From: Longibacter sp051155795
GTDB taxonomy: Bacteria > Bacteroidota > Rhodothermia > Rhodothermales > Salinibacteraceae
Assembly (NCBI RefSeq): GCF_051155795.1
Contig: NZ_DAXETW010000052.1
Span: forward strand, 1 to 64,000
Direction: 5' to 3'
Length of the DNA: 64,000 nucleotides
Of this stretch, positions 33,284-41,772 are shown piece after piece (position 1 is the first letter of the stretch; every line of letters begins with the position of its first letter). The notes beneath the pieces were generated by a model that did not search any database, was not told the origin of the DNA, and was given only the letters and a program-made list of their open reading frames with translations. The position numbers were made by a program, and so were the translations under genes.

Positions 33284-35383
33284 TTACGGCGTCTCTGTCG
33301 ACGCGGTGGCATCGACATCCGGCAGGTTCTCCGGGAAGGTGCGGACCTCATACCGGTCGCGTAAACGGGACAGCACCTCCTGTTCGTATGCCTCCTGGTA
33401 GTCACGGATGACGCGACTGCGGGCTTCATCGAAAGTCATTCCGCGCGAGGGCACGGTCCCGGTTCGTACGTAGAGCACCCGGCGCCCATTGCCGTCGACC
33501 GGGCCGACGGCAGTGTTGTTTGCCGCGTCCATCACCGCCTGTTGCCGCTCGGGGACGCCATCGGCAAGGAACAGGGTGTCGGCCTGGACGAGGCTATCGG
33601 ACGTCACGGATTCGGCGAGATCGACCGATGTGCCACCGGATTCCAGCCGCTCGGCGTACGGAATCAGGTTCGAATCAGCGGAAGCCGAAAGGCGCAGCAC
33701 CCGGACGCGCTGCGGGTAGCGGTACCGATCCGAATGCTCACGGTACGTGCGTCGCAACGCGGAGGTGTCCTGGGATGCCGGCGTCCACACCCGCTCCTGC
33801 ATGAACTCGAACAGGAGCAGACCGTCGCGATACTCGTCCATTTTCCGTCGAACATCGGGGTCGCGTTCTTCCAGAGACAGGGCCGCCAGCTGGATCGCGT
33901 AATCATCCATAAAGGCGGACGCGAGATCGCGAATCGTCTGCTGACGGGCGCCCCGCGTCGAACGGACATACTCGGCCACGCGCCCGAGGGTGATCGTCGA
34001 ATCCCCCAGAACGCCAATCTGCGCATCGGTATCTGCCTCTCCGGCCGTCATCCGAGCGAGAGGAGATGCCAGTGAGTCCAGCGCCTCCGGTGATCCGTGG
34101 GCGGCAGCTGCGAGGGCGGAAGTGTCGATAGACGCCCCCTGTTGCTTCATAAAGCGCCGGGCAACCTCCTGTTCGCGGTGTGCGACGCGCGGCATGCGGC
34201 TGACGGTGCTCGACAGGTCGTCGTACGCGTCCTCGAAGGATGGACGCTCTTTTCGCTCCAGCAACTGAATGAGGTGCGCGCCAAACCGGGTGGAGATCAC
34301 CGGCGATACGTCGCCGGGCTCCGCGAGAGCAAAAGCCGCCTCACGGAAGGCGACCGGCACGTTCTGTCCCGGTTGCAGCACGCCAAGTTCGCCCCCGCGC
34401 CGGGCGGTGCGGGTGTCGTCCGAGTGACGGGTCGCCAGGCTGTCGAACCGCGCTTCACCGGAGGTGAGAAGCGTGCGCAGCGAGTCGGCCTCGGCTCGTG
34501 CGGCAGTGGAGTCGGTGGTGCTGTCCGGTCGAATCAAGATGTGGGCGATCCGAACCGGCTGACTTCGCTCACGCCGGTCGTGGACTCGCAGCACGTGGAA
34601 GCCGTACTGGGTGCGGAAGATGTTTGATCGTTCCCCGACGGGCGTTGCGTACATTGCATCCTCAAAGGGCTCGACGAGCCGTCCTGCCGTCATGTAGCCG
34701 AGCCGGCCGCCCGCTCCCGGGCCATTCTCACGTTTCGCGGACGGGTCGTCCGAATTCCTGCGAGCCATCGCCGCGAAGGAGGTGCCACTATCCAGCGAGT
34801 CCACGATCGATTCCATTTCCCGATAGGCGGATACCGTGTCGGACGGCGAGGCGTCCGGTTCGACGGCGATGAGAATATGACTCACCTCAATCTCCTCGGC
34901 TCGCCGCTCATACATCGTTCGCACGATTGGTCCGAGGATCTCCTTCCGCATGAGCGTCGGTCGGGCGATCTGACGGCGATAACTGTCGATCTCCTGCTGA
35001 AGCGACGCGAGCGTGTCGAGCCCGGCATCCCTCGCCGCCTGTACCTTCAGACGAAAATCGACGTAGCGCTTCAGGAATTCGTTCGGCGATTCCGGAGCAG
35101 CATCCGTGGTGCCGGCGTCCGGCTGGTCCGCGGAGGAGACAGACGTAGCACTTCGCTCATACCACGCCGAGAACTCCGTTTGCGTGAGCGTGTCTCCAGC
35201 AATGACGGCTACGACGGGATCGGACGCCGCATCGCGAGGTGCATCTTGTGCGATGGCGGCGCCGGTGGTCATGAGGCTCAGCGCCAGAAGGGCGCCGAAA
35301 ACAAGGAGCGCTCGCGCGGAGCGAGGAACGGGAGCGGGTGATGTCGACCCGCCAAACATCGGTGAAACGGTGTAGACATCCAT
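33284..35383 (-). CDS. exported double-parvulin peptidyl-prolyl isomerase (SurA/PpiD-like)
   Basis: A 699-residue exported protein. A signal-like hydrophobic stretch (about 20-45) is followed by an N-terminal helical domain, then two parvulin domains: IEVSHILIAVEPDASPSDTV (about 160-270) and VRIAHILIRPDSTTDS (about 275-385). A long helical C-terminal part follows (about 400-699). It is the first gene of a set of three PPIases that fold periplasmic and outer-membrane proteins. ATG 35383 is chosen over the open frame to 35464 because the latter overlaps the divergent gltX promoter region. A later Met (35359) is possible. Confidence 0.85.
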   Translation of the reverse strand: MDVYTVSPMFGGSTSPAPVPRSARALLVFGALLALSLMTTGAAIAQDAPRDAASDPVVAVIAGDTLTQTEFSAWYERSATSVSSADQPDAGTTDAAPESPNEFLKRYVDFRLKVQAARDAGLDTLASLQQEIDSYRRQIARPTLMRKEILGPIVRTMYERRAEEIEVSHILIAVEPDASPSDTVSAYREMESIVDSLDSGTSFAAMARRNSDDPSAKRENGPGAGGRLGYMTAGRLVEPFEDAMYATPVGERSNIFRTQYGFHVLRVHDRRERSQPVRIAHILIRPDSTTDSTAARAEADSLRTLLTSGEARFDSLATRHSDDTRTARRGGELGVLQPGQNVPVAFREAAFALAEPGDVSPVISTRFGAHLIQLLERKERPSFEDAYDDLSSTVSRMPRVAHREQEVARRFMKQQGASIDTSALAAAAHGSPEALDSLASPLARMTAGEADTDAQIGVLGDSTITLGRVAEYVRSTRGARQQTIRDLASAFMDDYAIQLAALSLEERDPDVRRKMDEYRDGLLLFEFMQERVWTPASQDTSALRRTYREHSDRYRYPQRVRVLRLSASADSNLIPYAERLESGGTSVDLAESVTSDSLVQADTLFLADGVPERQQAVMDAANNTAVGPVDGNGRRVLYVRTGTVPSRGMTFDEARSRVIRDYQEAYEQEVLSRLRDRYEVRTFPENLPDVDATASTETP

Positions 35384-35639
35384 GGACGCGTCGAGGGTGT
35401 GAGTCCGGTAGTCAGGGGACCGGGCCGCGATCCGACCCGCAGGAACAAAGTCCATCATAGGCACACGGCGCCGGGGATTGCAAGCGAACCCGGGGAGGCA
35501 TGAGCGGATTCATTCGAGATCCGTTCGGCCGGCTTGCGTCCTGCGAAACCGTGGACCGATGCCCGTCTATACTTCCGATGTCGACCTGAGGAAGTACACC
35601 GCTCTCCTGATCGCCCTTTCCACGAACGCTACGTCATCC

Positions 35640-37133
35640 ATGGCATCGACCCACGACGACCAGCCCGTCCGCGTCCGTTTCGCACCAAGCCCGACCGGCC
35701 TCCTTCACATCGGCGGATTGCGCACGGCCCTTTACAATTACCTGTTTGCCCGTAAGCACGAGGGTGCCTTCGTCCTCCGCATCGAGGATACCGATCAGGC
35801 GCGCTATGTCGAAGGGGCCGAGGACGACATCCGGGACGCCCTTGCGTGGACGGGCCTCGAGGTTGATGAAAGCCCGGACGCCGGCGGCGCGTTTGCGCCG
35901 TATCGGCAATCGGAGCGGGCAGACGCATACCGCAGCTATGCCGACCAGCTGGTCGAGCAGGGCGACGCCTACTACGCCTTCGACACGGAGGAAGAGCTGG
36001 AGGCGATGCGGGAGGAATACGGGACGGAGCACGCCGCGGCGAAGTACGATGCCTCTACCCGGCACAAGATGCGCAACAGCATCTCGCTACCTGAGGAAGA
36101 GGTTCAGCAGCTCCTGGACGACGGGGCAGAATACGTTATTCGGCTGAAGGTCCCATCCGAACGGTCGATCCGGTTCGACGACGAGATCCGGGGCACGGTC
36201 TCGTTCGAGGCCGCCGGGGTGGATGATCAGGTGCTGATAAAGTCGGACGGCCTCCCGACGTATCACCTCGCCAACGTGGTCGACGACCACCTCATGGAGA
36301 TCAGTCACGTCATTCGGGGCGAAGAGTGGCTCTCGTCGACCCCGAAGCATATCCTTATGTATGACGCCTTCGGCTGGGAGCCGCCGCGCATGGCGCATCT
36401 GCCGCTCATCATGAGTCCGAAAGGCGGCAAGCTGTCCAAGCGAGACGCCGACGATCTCGGCATACCGGTGTTCGTGAATGAGTACGAGGACGCCGGGTAT
36501 GAGCCCGACGCGCTCGTCAACTTCCTCGCGTTCCTCGGCTGGAATCCCGGCACGGAGCAGGAGGTGTTTGCGCTCGACGAGCTCTGCGACGCCTTCTCTC
36601 TCGATCGCGTGGGCTCCAGTGGTACGCAGTTCGACATCGACAAACTGAACTGGTACAACGAACAGTACATCCGCCGGCGCAGCATCGATCAACTGGTTGA
36701 GGAAGCCAGGCCGCTGCTGCGCGATGCGGGAATCGAGGCGTCGGACGATCGGATTGCCGAGGTCGCCTCTCTCATGCAGGATCGCATTACAAAGGTTCGC
36801 GATCTGGCGACGGAGGCCCGGTACTTCTTCGAAGACCCGGATTCCTATGAAGAGAAAGGCGTCAAGAAGCGCTGGAAAGATGATTCCGCTACGCTGCTCG
36901 AGACGTACGCGGATGCGATCGAAGAGATGGACGAATTCACCACAGACAACCTCAACGCCAGCCTTCGCTCTATCGCGGACGACCACGATGTTGGCGCCGG
37001 ACGGATCATCCACCCGGCGCGCCTTGCCGTGAGCGGCCGAACGTACGGCCCTGGCGTGTTCGGACTGCTGCATGCGGTGGGGCAGGAGGCGTGCGTGCGC
37101 CGGATGCGGAAGGCCATCGACGTGCTTGGGTGA
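35640..37133 (+). CDS. gltX: glutamate--tRNA ligase
   Basis: A 497-residue class I aminoacyl-tRNA synthetase that charges tRNA-Glu in the cytoplasm. The HIGH-type motif lies in PSPTGLLHIGGLRTA (17-30), and the KMSKS-type motif KLSKR is near residue 264. The length suits a bacterial discriminating GluRS. The presence of a separate GlnRS next door supports that it need not mischarge tRNA-Gln. ATG 35640 is chosen; upstream in-frame codons to 35478 are not conserved sequence. It is divergent from the PPIase operon. Confidence 0.95.
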   Translation: MASTHDDQPVRVRFAPSPTGLLHIGGLRTALYNYLFARKHEGAFVLRIEDTDQARYVEGAEDDIRDALAWTGLEVDESPDAGGAFAPYRQSERADAYRSYADQLVEQGDAYYAFDTEEELEAMREEYGTEHAAAKYDASTRHKMRNSISLPEEEVQQLLDDGAEYVIRLKVPSERSIRFDDEIRGTVSFEAAGVDDQVLIKSDGLPTYHLANVVDDHLMEISHVIRGEEWLSSTPKHILMYDAFGWEPPRMAHLPLIMSPKGGKLSKRDADDLGIPVFVNEYEDAGYEPDALVNFLAFLGWNPGTEQEVFALDELCDAFSLDRVGSSGTQFDIDKLNWYNEQYIRRRSIDQLVEEARPLLRDAGIEASDDRIAEVASLMQDRITKVRDLATEARYFFEDPDSYEEKGVKKRWKDDSATLLETYADAIEEMDEFTTDNLNASLRSIADDHDVGAGRIIHPARLAVSGRTYGPGVFGLLHAVGQEACVRRMRKAIDVLG

Positions 37134-37241
37134 GGCTCCGGTCTGCCGACCGAAGATGTCTCCGGCTGAGCCAACGGGCTCACGTGCTGGAAAATGCCCG
37201 GCAGCGCGATGGACGACCCTGCACATTTCTGCCACATGAAG

Positions 37242-37282
37242 AGGGATGCGCCTCCAACACAAGGAGGCGCATCCCTTTTTTT
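37242..37282 (+). terminator. rho-independent terminator of gltX
   Basis: A 14-15-bp perfect stem (AGGGATGCGCCTCC/GGAGGCGCATCCCT) with a seven-base loop, followed by TTTTTTT. It is one of the strongest terminators in the window. glnS converges on it from the right. Confidence 0.92.
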
Positions 37283-37317
37283 CGCAGAACGGGGTCGGGG
37301 GAGGGCGTGGATGCGGC

Positions 37318-39675
37318 TCAACCGGCGAGTTCTTCCTGCAGAAGCTCGCGCGCTTTTTCAGGGTTGGCGCTTCCCTGCGTTCGTTGCATGACCTGGCCCA
37401 TAAAGAAGCCGACGAGCCCTTTCTTGCCGTCCCGGTAGCGTTCCGTCTCTTCGGGATGGTCTTCCACGACCGTTTTGACGACGGCACGCAGCTGGTCCGT
37501 GTCATCGATCTGCCGGAGATTCTTGCGATCCACGATGGTCTCGGGATCGCCGCCCTCCTCGGCCAGCACCTCGAGAACGGTGCGCCCGCCGGAGCTGGAC
37601 ACCTCGTCCTCCGCAATCAGATTCAGGAGGCGTGCAAAGTCGTCCGCGTTGAACGGCAGGTCGGCGACGGGGCGCGCCTTCGCCAAGGCCAGAAGTTCGT
37701 TGACGATCCAGTTTGCCGCGAGCTGGGCATCGGAGCCGAGGTCGACAACAGTTTCAAACAGGGTGGATAGATCGTCGCGTCCTGCTATGATCGCGGCATC
37801 ATCCGAGCTCAGCCCTCGCGCATCCCGGTAGCTGACGAACCGATCCCGTTCATGCTCATCCAGCGTCTCTGCGTGGTCCTTCTTGTTCGCGATCGATTTC
37901 TCCCGATTGAGGCGTTTCTGCCGCTCTTTTTCGCGGCGTTTGTCCTCAAGGTCGACCGTATTATCGTCCTCGGCCCACGCGTCGCGCAGCGGGACGATCT
38001 GATTGAACACGAGCCGGTCGTCTCTGGAGTCTGACGGGTCCTGCCAGAAGTAGCCGTTGCGTTCGAACTGAAGGCGCTGGTCGTTCGAAAAGTCGCGAAT
38101 GCTGGGTTCGACGTACCCGGTCTGTACGACGAGCGACCCGTCGTTGAGGTGCTCGCGAAAGTCGGTTTCCCCGTCGTCGGGTGCGGGAATGTCGAACAGC
38201 CGGTCGTACAGGCGCGCCTCGAACGGAACGCCGTGATCGGCTGAGACCCAGTGAATCGTACCTACGGGCGAACGGCCGTCGGGGGCGGTCCCGTCTCGTG
38301 TCTCTGGATCAATCGTCCCGCGGAGTTCAGCGACCGAGCCGTCCGCTGCGTGGACGACCTCCTCGCACGTGAAAAAGTAGCCGTAGCGCAGGCGCACCTC
38401 CCGGCCTGGTGCGAGGCGGATGAAGTCGTCCGGCGGATCTTCCCGGAAGTCGTCTCGCTCGATGTACAATTCCTTCGAGAAGGGGACCGGTCGCATCTGC
38501 TCGCGGTCGATGTCGCGCGGCCAGTGGTTTGCCTCCAGGTGCTCGGTCCCCTCGTCCATGTTTGTGACGACGACCTTAAGCGGGTCGAGCACCGCCATCA
38601 CACGCGGAGCCTTTTCATTTAGGTCGTCCCGAATGGCGTGCTCGAACTGAGCAATCTCGACGCGGCTCTCCGTCCGGGTGACGCCGACGTCCCGGCAGAA
38701 CGTCTTGATGGCGTCCGGCGTGATGCCGCGACGTCGCATCCCGAAGATGGTAGGCAGTCGCGGATCGTCCCATCCATCGACTTGGCCTTCTTCCACGAGC
38801 TGGAGCAGCTTGCGCTTGCTCATGACCGTGTACGTCAGGTTCAGCCGCGCAAACTCGTACTGGTGCGGCCGGTTGTCGACGTCATCGGGGTCGAGGCAGT
38901 TTTCGAGCACCCAGTCGTACACCCGGCGGTTGTTGTCGAACTCGAGGGTGCAGAGCGAGTGTGTGACGTCTTCAATGGCGTCCTCGAGGGGATGGGCGAA
39001 GTCGTACATCGGATAAATGCACCACGTATCTCCCCGCCGGTAATGATGCGCGTGCTTGATGCGAAAGAGGAGCGGGTCGCGCATGATCATGTGCGGCGAC
39101 GCCATGTCGATCTTCGCCCGGAGAACGTGCTCCCCGTCCTCAAACTCGCCCTCACGCATGCGGCGGAAAAGAGCGAGATTCTCCTCAACGGACCGGTCGC
39201 GATATGGCGACTCTTTGCCGGGTTCATTGACCGTGCCCCGATATTCGCGGATTTCGGCCTCGTCGAGGCTGTCGACGTACGCCAGACCTTTCTCAATGAG
39301 CACAACGGCGAAGTCGTAGAACTGCTCGAAGTAGTCCGACGCATGATAGAGATGCTCGTCCCAGTCGTAACCGAGCCAGCGTACGGCCTCCTTGATGGAC
39401 TCGACATACTCCACCGACTCCGTCTCCGGGTTCGTGTCGTCAAACCGAAGGTGGCAACGCGTGTCGGCCCGATCCGCGTAGTCCCGCTTGATACCGAAGT
39501 TGAGCACGATCGATTTGGCGTGACCAATGTGGAGATACCCGTTCGGCTCCGGGGGGAAGCGTGTCACAACCCGGTCGCCATGGCGGCCCTGCTTCAGGTC
39601 TTCGTCAATGATGTCGCGAATGTAGTTTCTGGGCTCCGAGGCGGGAGCGTTCGAGTCGGTCACTGCGGGCGGCAC
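37318..39675 (-). CDS. glnS: glutamine--tRNA ligase fused to YqeY domain
   Basis: A 785-residue fusion. Residues 20-560 are glutaminyl-tRNA synthetase: PPEPNGYLHIGHAKS (HIGH motif), DDTNPE, and MSKRK as KMSKS-type. Residues 615-785 are a YqeY/GatB-like helical domain (SIANKKDHAETLDEHERDRF, then KARPVADLPFNADDFARLLN, KKGLVGFFMGQVM). The YqeY part resembles the tail of the GatB amidotransferase and probably helps bind tRNA-Gln. This fusion occurs in several Bacteroidota and Deinococci. It means tRNA-Gln is charged directly. Confidence 0.95.
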   Translation of the reverse strand: MPPAVTDSNAPASEPRNYIRDIIDEDLKQGRHGDRVVTRFPPEPNGYLHIGHAKSIVLNFGIKRDYADRADTRCHLRFDDTNPETESVEYVESIKEAVRWLGYDWDEHLYHASDYFEQFYDFAVVLIEKGLAYVDSLDEAEIREYRGTVNEPGKESPYRDRSVEENLALFRRMREGEFEDGEHVLRAKIDMASPHMIMRDPLLFRIKHAHHYRRGDTWCIYPMYDFAHPLEDAIEDVTHSLCTLEFDNNRRVYDWVLENCLDPDDVDNRPHQYEFARLNLTYTVMSKRKLLQLVEEGQVDGWDDPRLPTIFGMRRRGITPDAIKTFCRDVGVTRTESRVEIAQFEHAIRDDLNEKAPRVMAVLDPLKVVVTNMDEGTEHLEANHWPRDIDREQMRPVPFSKELYIERDDFREDPPDDFIRLAPGREVRLRYGYFFTCEEVVHAADGSVAELRGTIDPETRDGTAPDGRSPVGTIHWVSADHGVPFEARLYDRLFDIPAPDDGETDFREHLNDGSLVVQTGYVEPSIRDFSNDQRLQFERNGYFWQDPSDSRDDRLVFNQIVPLRDAWAEDDNTVDLEDKRREKERQKRLNREKSIANKKDHAETLDEHERDRFVSYRDARGLSSDDAAIIAGRDDLSTLFETVVDLGSDAQLAANWIVNELLALAKARPVADLPFNADDFARLLNLIAEDEVSSSGGRTVLEVLAEEGGDPETIVDRKNLRQIDDTDQLRAVVKTVVEDHPEETERYRDGKKGLVGFFMGQVMQRTQGSANPEKARELLQEELAG

Positions 39676-39759
39676 CTTCGGTGAAACAAGCGGTCGATGG
39701 ACAATTCCTTGACGGCATAGACGTACGCCGCCAGTGGTGAGCGTGTTGTACGAACGCGT

Positions 39760-39796
39760 AAAAAAATGATCCGCCGGGGGACAGGCCCGGCGGATC
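39760..39796 (-). terminator. rho-independent terminator
   Basis: On the minus strand GATCCGCCGGG ... CCCGGCGGATC (hairpin 39768-39796) is followed by ATTTTTTT. It ends the transcript of the lipoprotein gene at 39846-40349. Confidence 0.88.
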
Positions 39797-39845
39797 GAGG
39801 AAGGAGCATGGAGGCCCGACGACTCGGGCGATGTCCGGTGTGTCG

Positions 39846-40349
39846 CTATCGGCAGTGCTTCTCGGCTTCGATCGTCAGCGGGTCGCAGCCAAGATCAACG
39901 TTCGGTTCGTAGTAGCCGGTGCTGTGCACACGCCGTGCAGAGAGGGAACCGTTGATTCGATCGGAGGAGCCGCGATGGCGGAAATTCTGTGACGTGGTGA
40001 CGTCCCAGATCGGCCGTTCGTAGTACGCGGTATACTCGTCGTTCTGGACGCGACCGTAAATCCGAATCTCGTCCAGATCCAGCTCAAGTCGTTGCCCTCG
40101 GTAGCTGACGTCGACCGGCACGGTGCCGATGCGCCGGTCGCGCAGCGTTCCCTGCAGCCGGCCCTGCACCATAGAAATGCGAATGACGCCTTCATCCAGA
40201 ACGTCCGATCCCGCCATGGCGCGATACTTCCAGGTGCCCAGGACCTCGTTTGAGTTGCCTCGAGCGGCCGTCTGCTGCGTCGACGTGCACCCGCCGAGGA
40301 GTAGAAAGCAAGCCAATAGTAGAATCGTGAACGTGGTAGATCTCAGCAT
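39846..40349 (-). CDS. hypothetical lipoprotein
   Basis: A 167-residue predicted lipoprotein. The lipobox is LLLGGC (Cys21). The mature part is a small beta-rich domain: LGTWKYRAMAGSDVLDEG, then GTLRDRRIGTVPVDVSYRG. Two cysteines near the end (GCDPL and EKHC) could form a disulfide. There is no recognised family; the length and lipobox suggest an outer-membrane or periplasmic lipoprotein. It stands alone with its own terminator and an AT-rich promoter region. Confidence 0.7.
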   Translation of the reverse strand: MLRSTTFTILLLACFLLLGGCTSTQQTAARGNSNEVLGTWKYRAMAGSDVLDEGVIRISMVQGRLQGTLRDRRIGTVPVDVSYRGQRLELDLDEIRIYGRVQNDEYTAYYERPIWDVTTSQNFRHRGSSDRINGSLSARRVHSTGYYEPNVDLGCDPLTIEAEKHCR

Positions 40350-40410
40350 GGCGGCACCTCAACATACATCGCGCATCGTGTCACGAGGATCGATCCAATC
40401 GGAACGTCCT

Positions 40411-40440
40411 CGATTTCTTTATATTATGCTAATGTTAACA
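40411..40440 (-). promoter_or_regulatory. AT-rich probable promoter of lipoprotein gene
   Basis: On the minus strand TTAACATTAG-CATAATAT-AAAG lies 65-90 bases before the ATG at 40349, the only AT-rich stretch in the gap. No exact Bacteroidota or sigma-70 consensus is certain. Confidence 0.3.
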
Positions 40441-40506
40441 CGGCGTTCCATCGTCCTGTGACGGAAGCCGTGGATCGGGCCGGATGGTCTCGTGTGATGG
40501 GATTCG

Positions 40507-41559
40507 TCAATCGTTTTCGTCCTTTCGTTTCGCACCCAGGTAGGCCTCGAGCAACTGGTCTGCGGCGGCAAACGAACTGAGTTGCCCCTCCAGTACGTGC
40601 TGTTCGATGTCATCGATCTGGCTCCGCACGCACTCGTGGCCGAAAAAGTCTTCCATCAGTCGGTGTTCGATCGTTTGTCGCATCCAGTAGCGGGCCTGGC
40701 GTCGCCGCTGCGTCTCGAAATATCCGCTCGACCGCGCCTGATGAACGTACTCTTGAACGGCCTGCCAGACCTCATCGATGCCTGCGCCGGTTTCTGCGGA
40801 GCAGGTGAGGACCGGCGGCACCCAGCCAGACTCCGTCGGCGGGAATAGGTCCAGTGCGTTCGCGTACTGCCGCCGGGCCCGTTCTGCCGGTCGGACGTTC
40901 TCGCCGTCGGCCTTGTTGATGGCGATGATGTCAGCCATTTCGACAATTCCGCGCTTGATCCCCTGCAGTTCGTCGCCGGCACCGGCGATGCCGAGAAGGA
41001 GAAAAACGTCTACCATGGAGTGCACAGTGATTTCGGACTGCCCGACGCCGACGGTTTCGACGAAGATGGTGTCGTAACCGGCTGCCTCGCAGAGCATGAT
41101 CGTCTCGCGTGTTTTCCGGGCGACGCCCCCGAGCGAGCCGCTCGTCGGGGAGGGGCGGATATAGACGTGCTCGTCTTGCGCGAGTCTCGCCATCCGTGTC
41201 TTATCCCCGAGAATGCTGCCATGCGTCCGCTCGCTACTGGGGTCGATGGCGAGCACGGCCAGGCGTCCGTCGTTGTCGACCAGGCGCATCCCGAGCGTCT
41301 CAATAAACGTGGATTTCCCCGCACCGGGTACGCCCGTAATTCCTACGCGGACGGAGCCCCCGGCCTGAGGAAGCAGTCGATTCAGGACCTCGCGCGCCAG
41401 GCGCCGATCCCGGTCGCGCGTGCTTTCAATCAACGTGATGGCCCGGCTGAGCACCATCCGGTCGCCGCTCAGGACGCCATTCACATAGGCGTCCGGGCTC
41501 AGCCGCTGCGACGGCCCGGTTGAGGCAGACAGATTCGGATTCAGGTTCGATGGGGCCAT
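40507..41559 (-). CDS. meaB: methylmalonyl-CoA mutase-associated GTPase MeaB
   Basis: A 350-residue G3E P-loop GTPase that guards and reloads adenosylcobalamin in methylmalonyl-CoA mutase. Walker A is TGVPGAGKSTFIE (about 75-87), the switch region is VETVGVGQSEI and the base-recognition motif is NKAD. The C-terminal dimerisation helix follows. It is the third gene of the mutase operon on the minus strand, 213 bases after mutB. That spacing is consistent with co-transcription but loose. Confidence 0.93.
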   Translation of the reverse strand: MAPSNLNPNLSASTGPSQRLSPDAYVNGVLSGDRMVLSRAITLIESTRDRDRRLAREVLNRLLPQAGGSVRVGITGVPGAGKSTFIETLGMRLVDNDGRLAVLAIDPSSERTHGSILGDKTRMARLAQDEHVYIRPSPTSGSLGGVARKTRETIMLCEAAGYDTIFVETVGVGQSEITVHSMVDVFLLLGIAGAGDELQGIKRGIVEMADIIAINKADGENVRPAERARRQYANALDLFPPTESGWVPPVLTCSAETGAGIDEVWQAVQEYVHQARSSGYFETQRRRQARYWMRQTIEHRLMEDFFGHECVRSQIDDIEQHVLEGQLSSFAAADQLLEAYLGAKRKDEND

Positions 41560-41772
41560 ACGGGCCAGCCAGTCGATGAAGAGGATGGGGAGGGAAAATC
41601 CCAGAGAGGAGGTCGATCGTCCCGTTGTCGTGACACACGGACAAGCGGGCCATCAATGCTTTCCTCCAGCGGGGATTCCCGGAGGATGCGACGAACCCAG
41701 GGGTGCCGTCGTCTGGATCGATGGTCGCCTCGTGGTGCTCGACGTGTTCGAGGGCGATCGCACGATGAAAGG

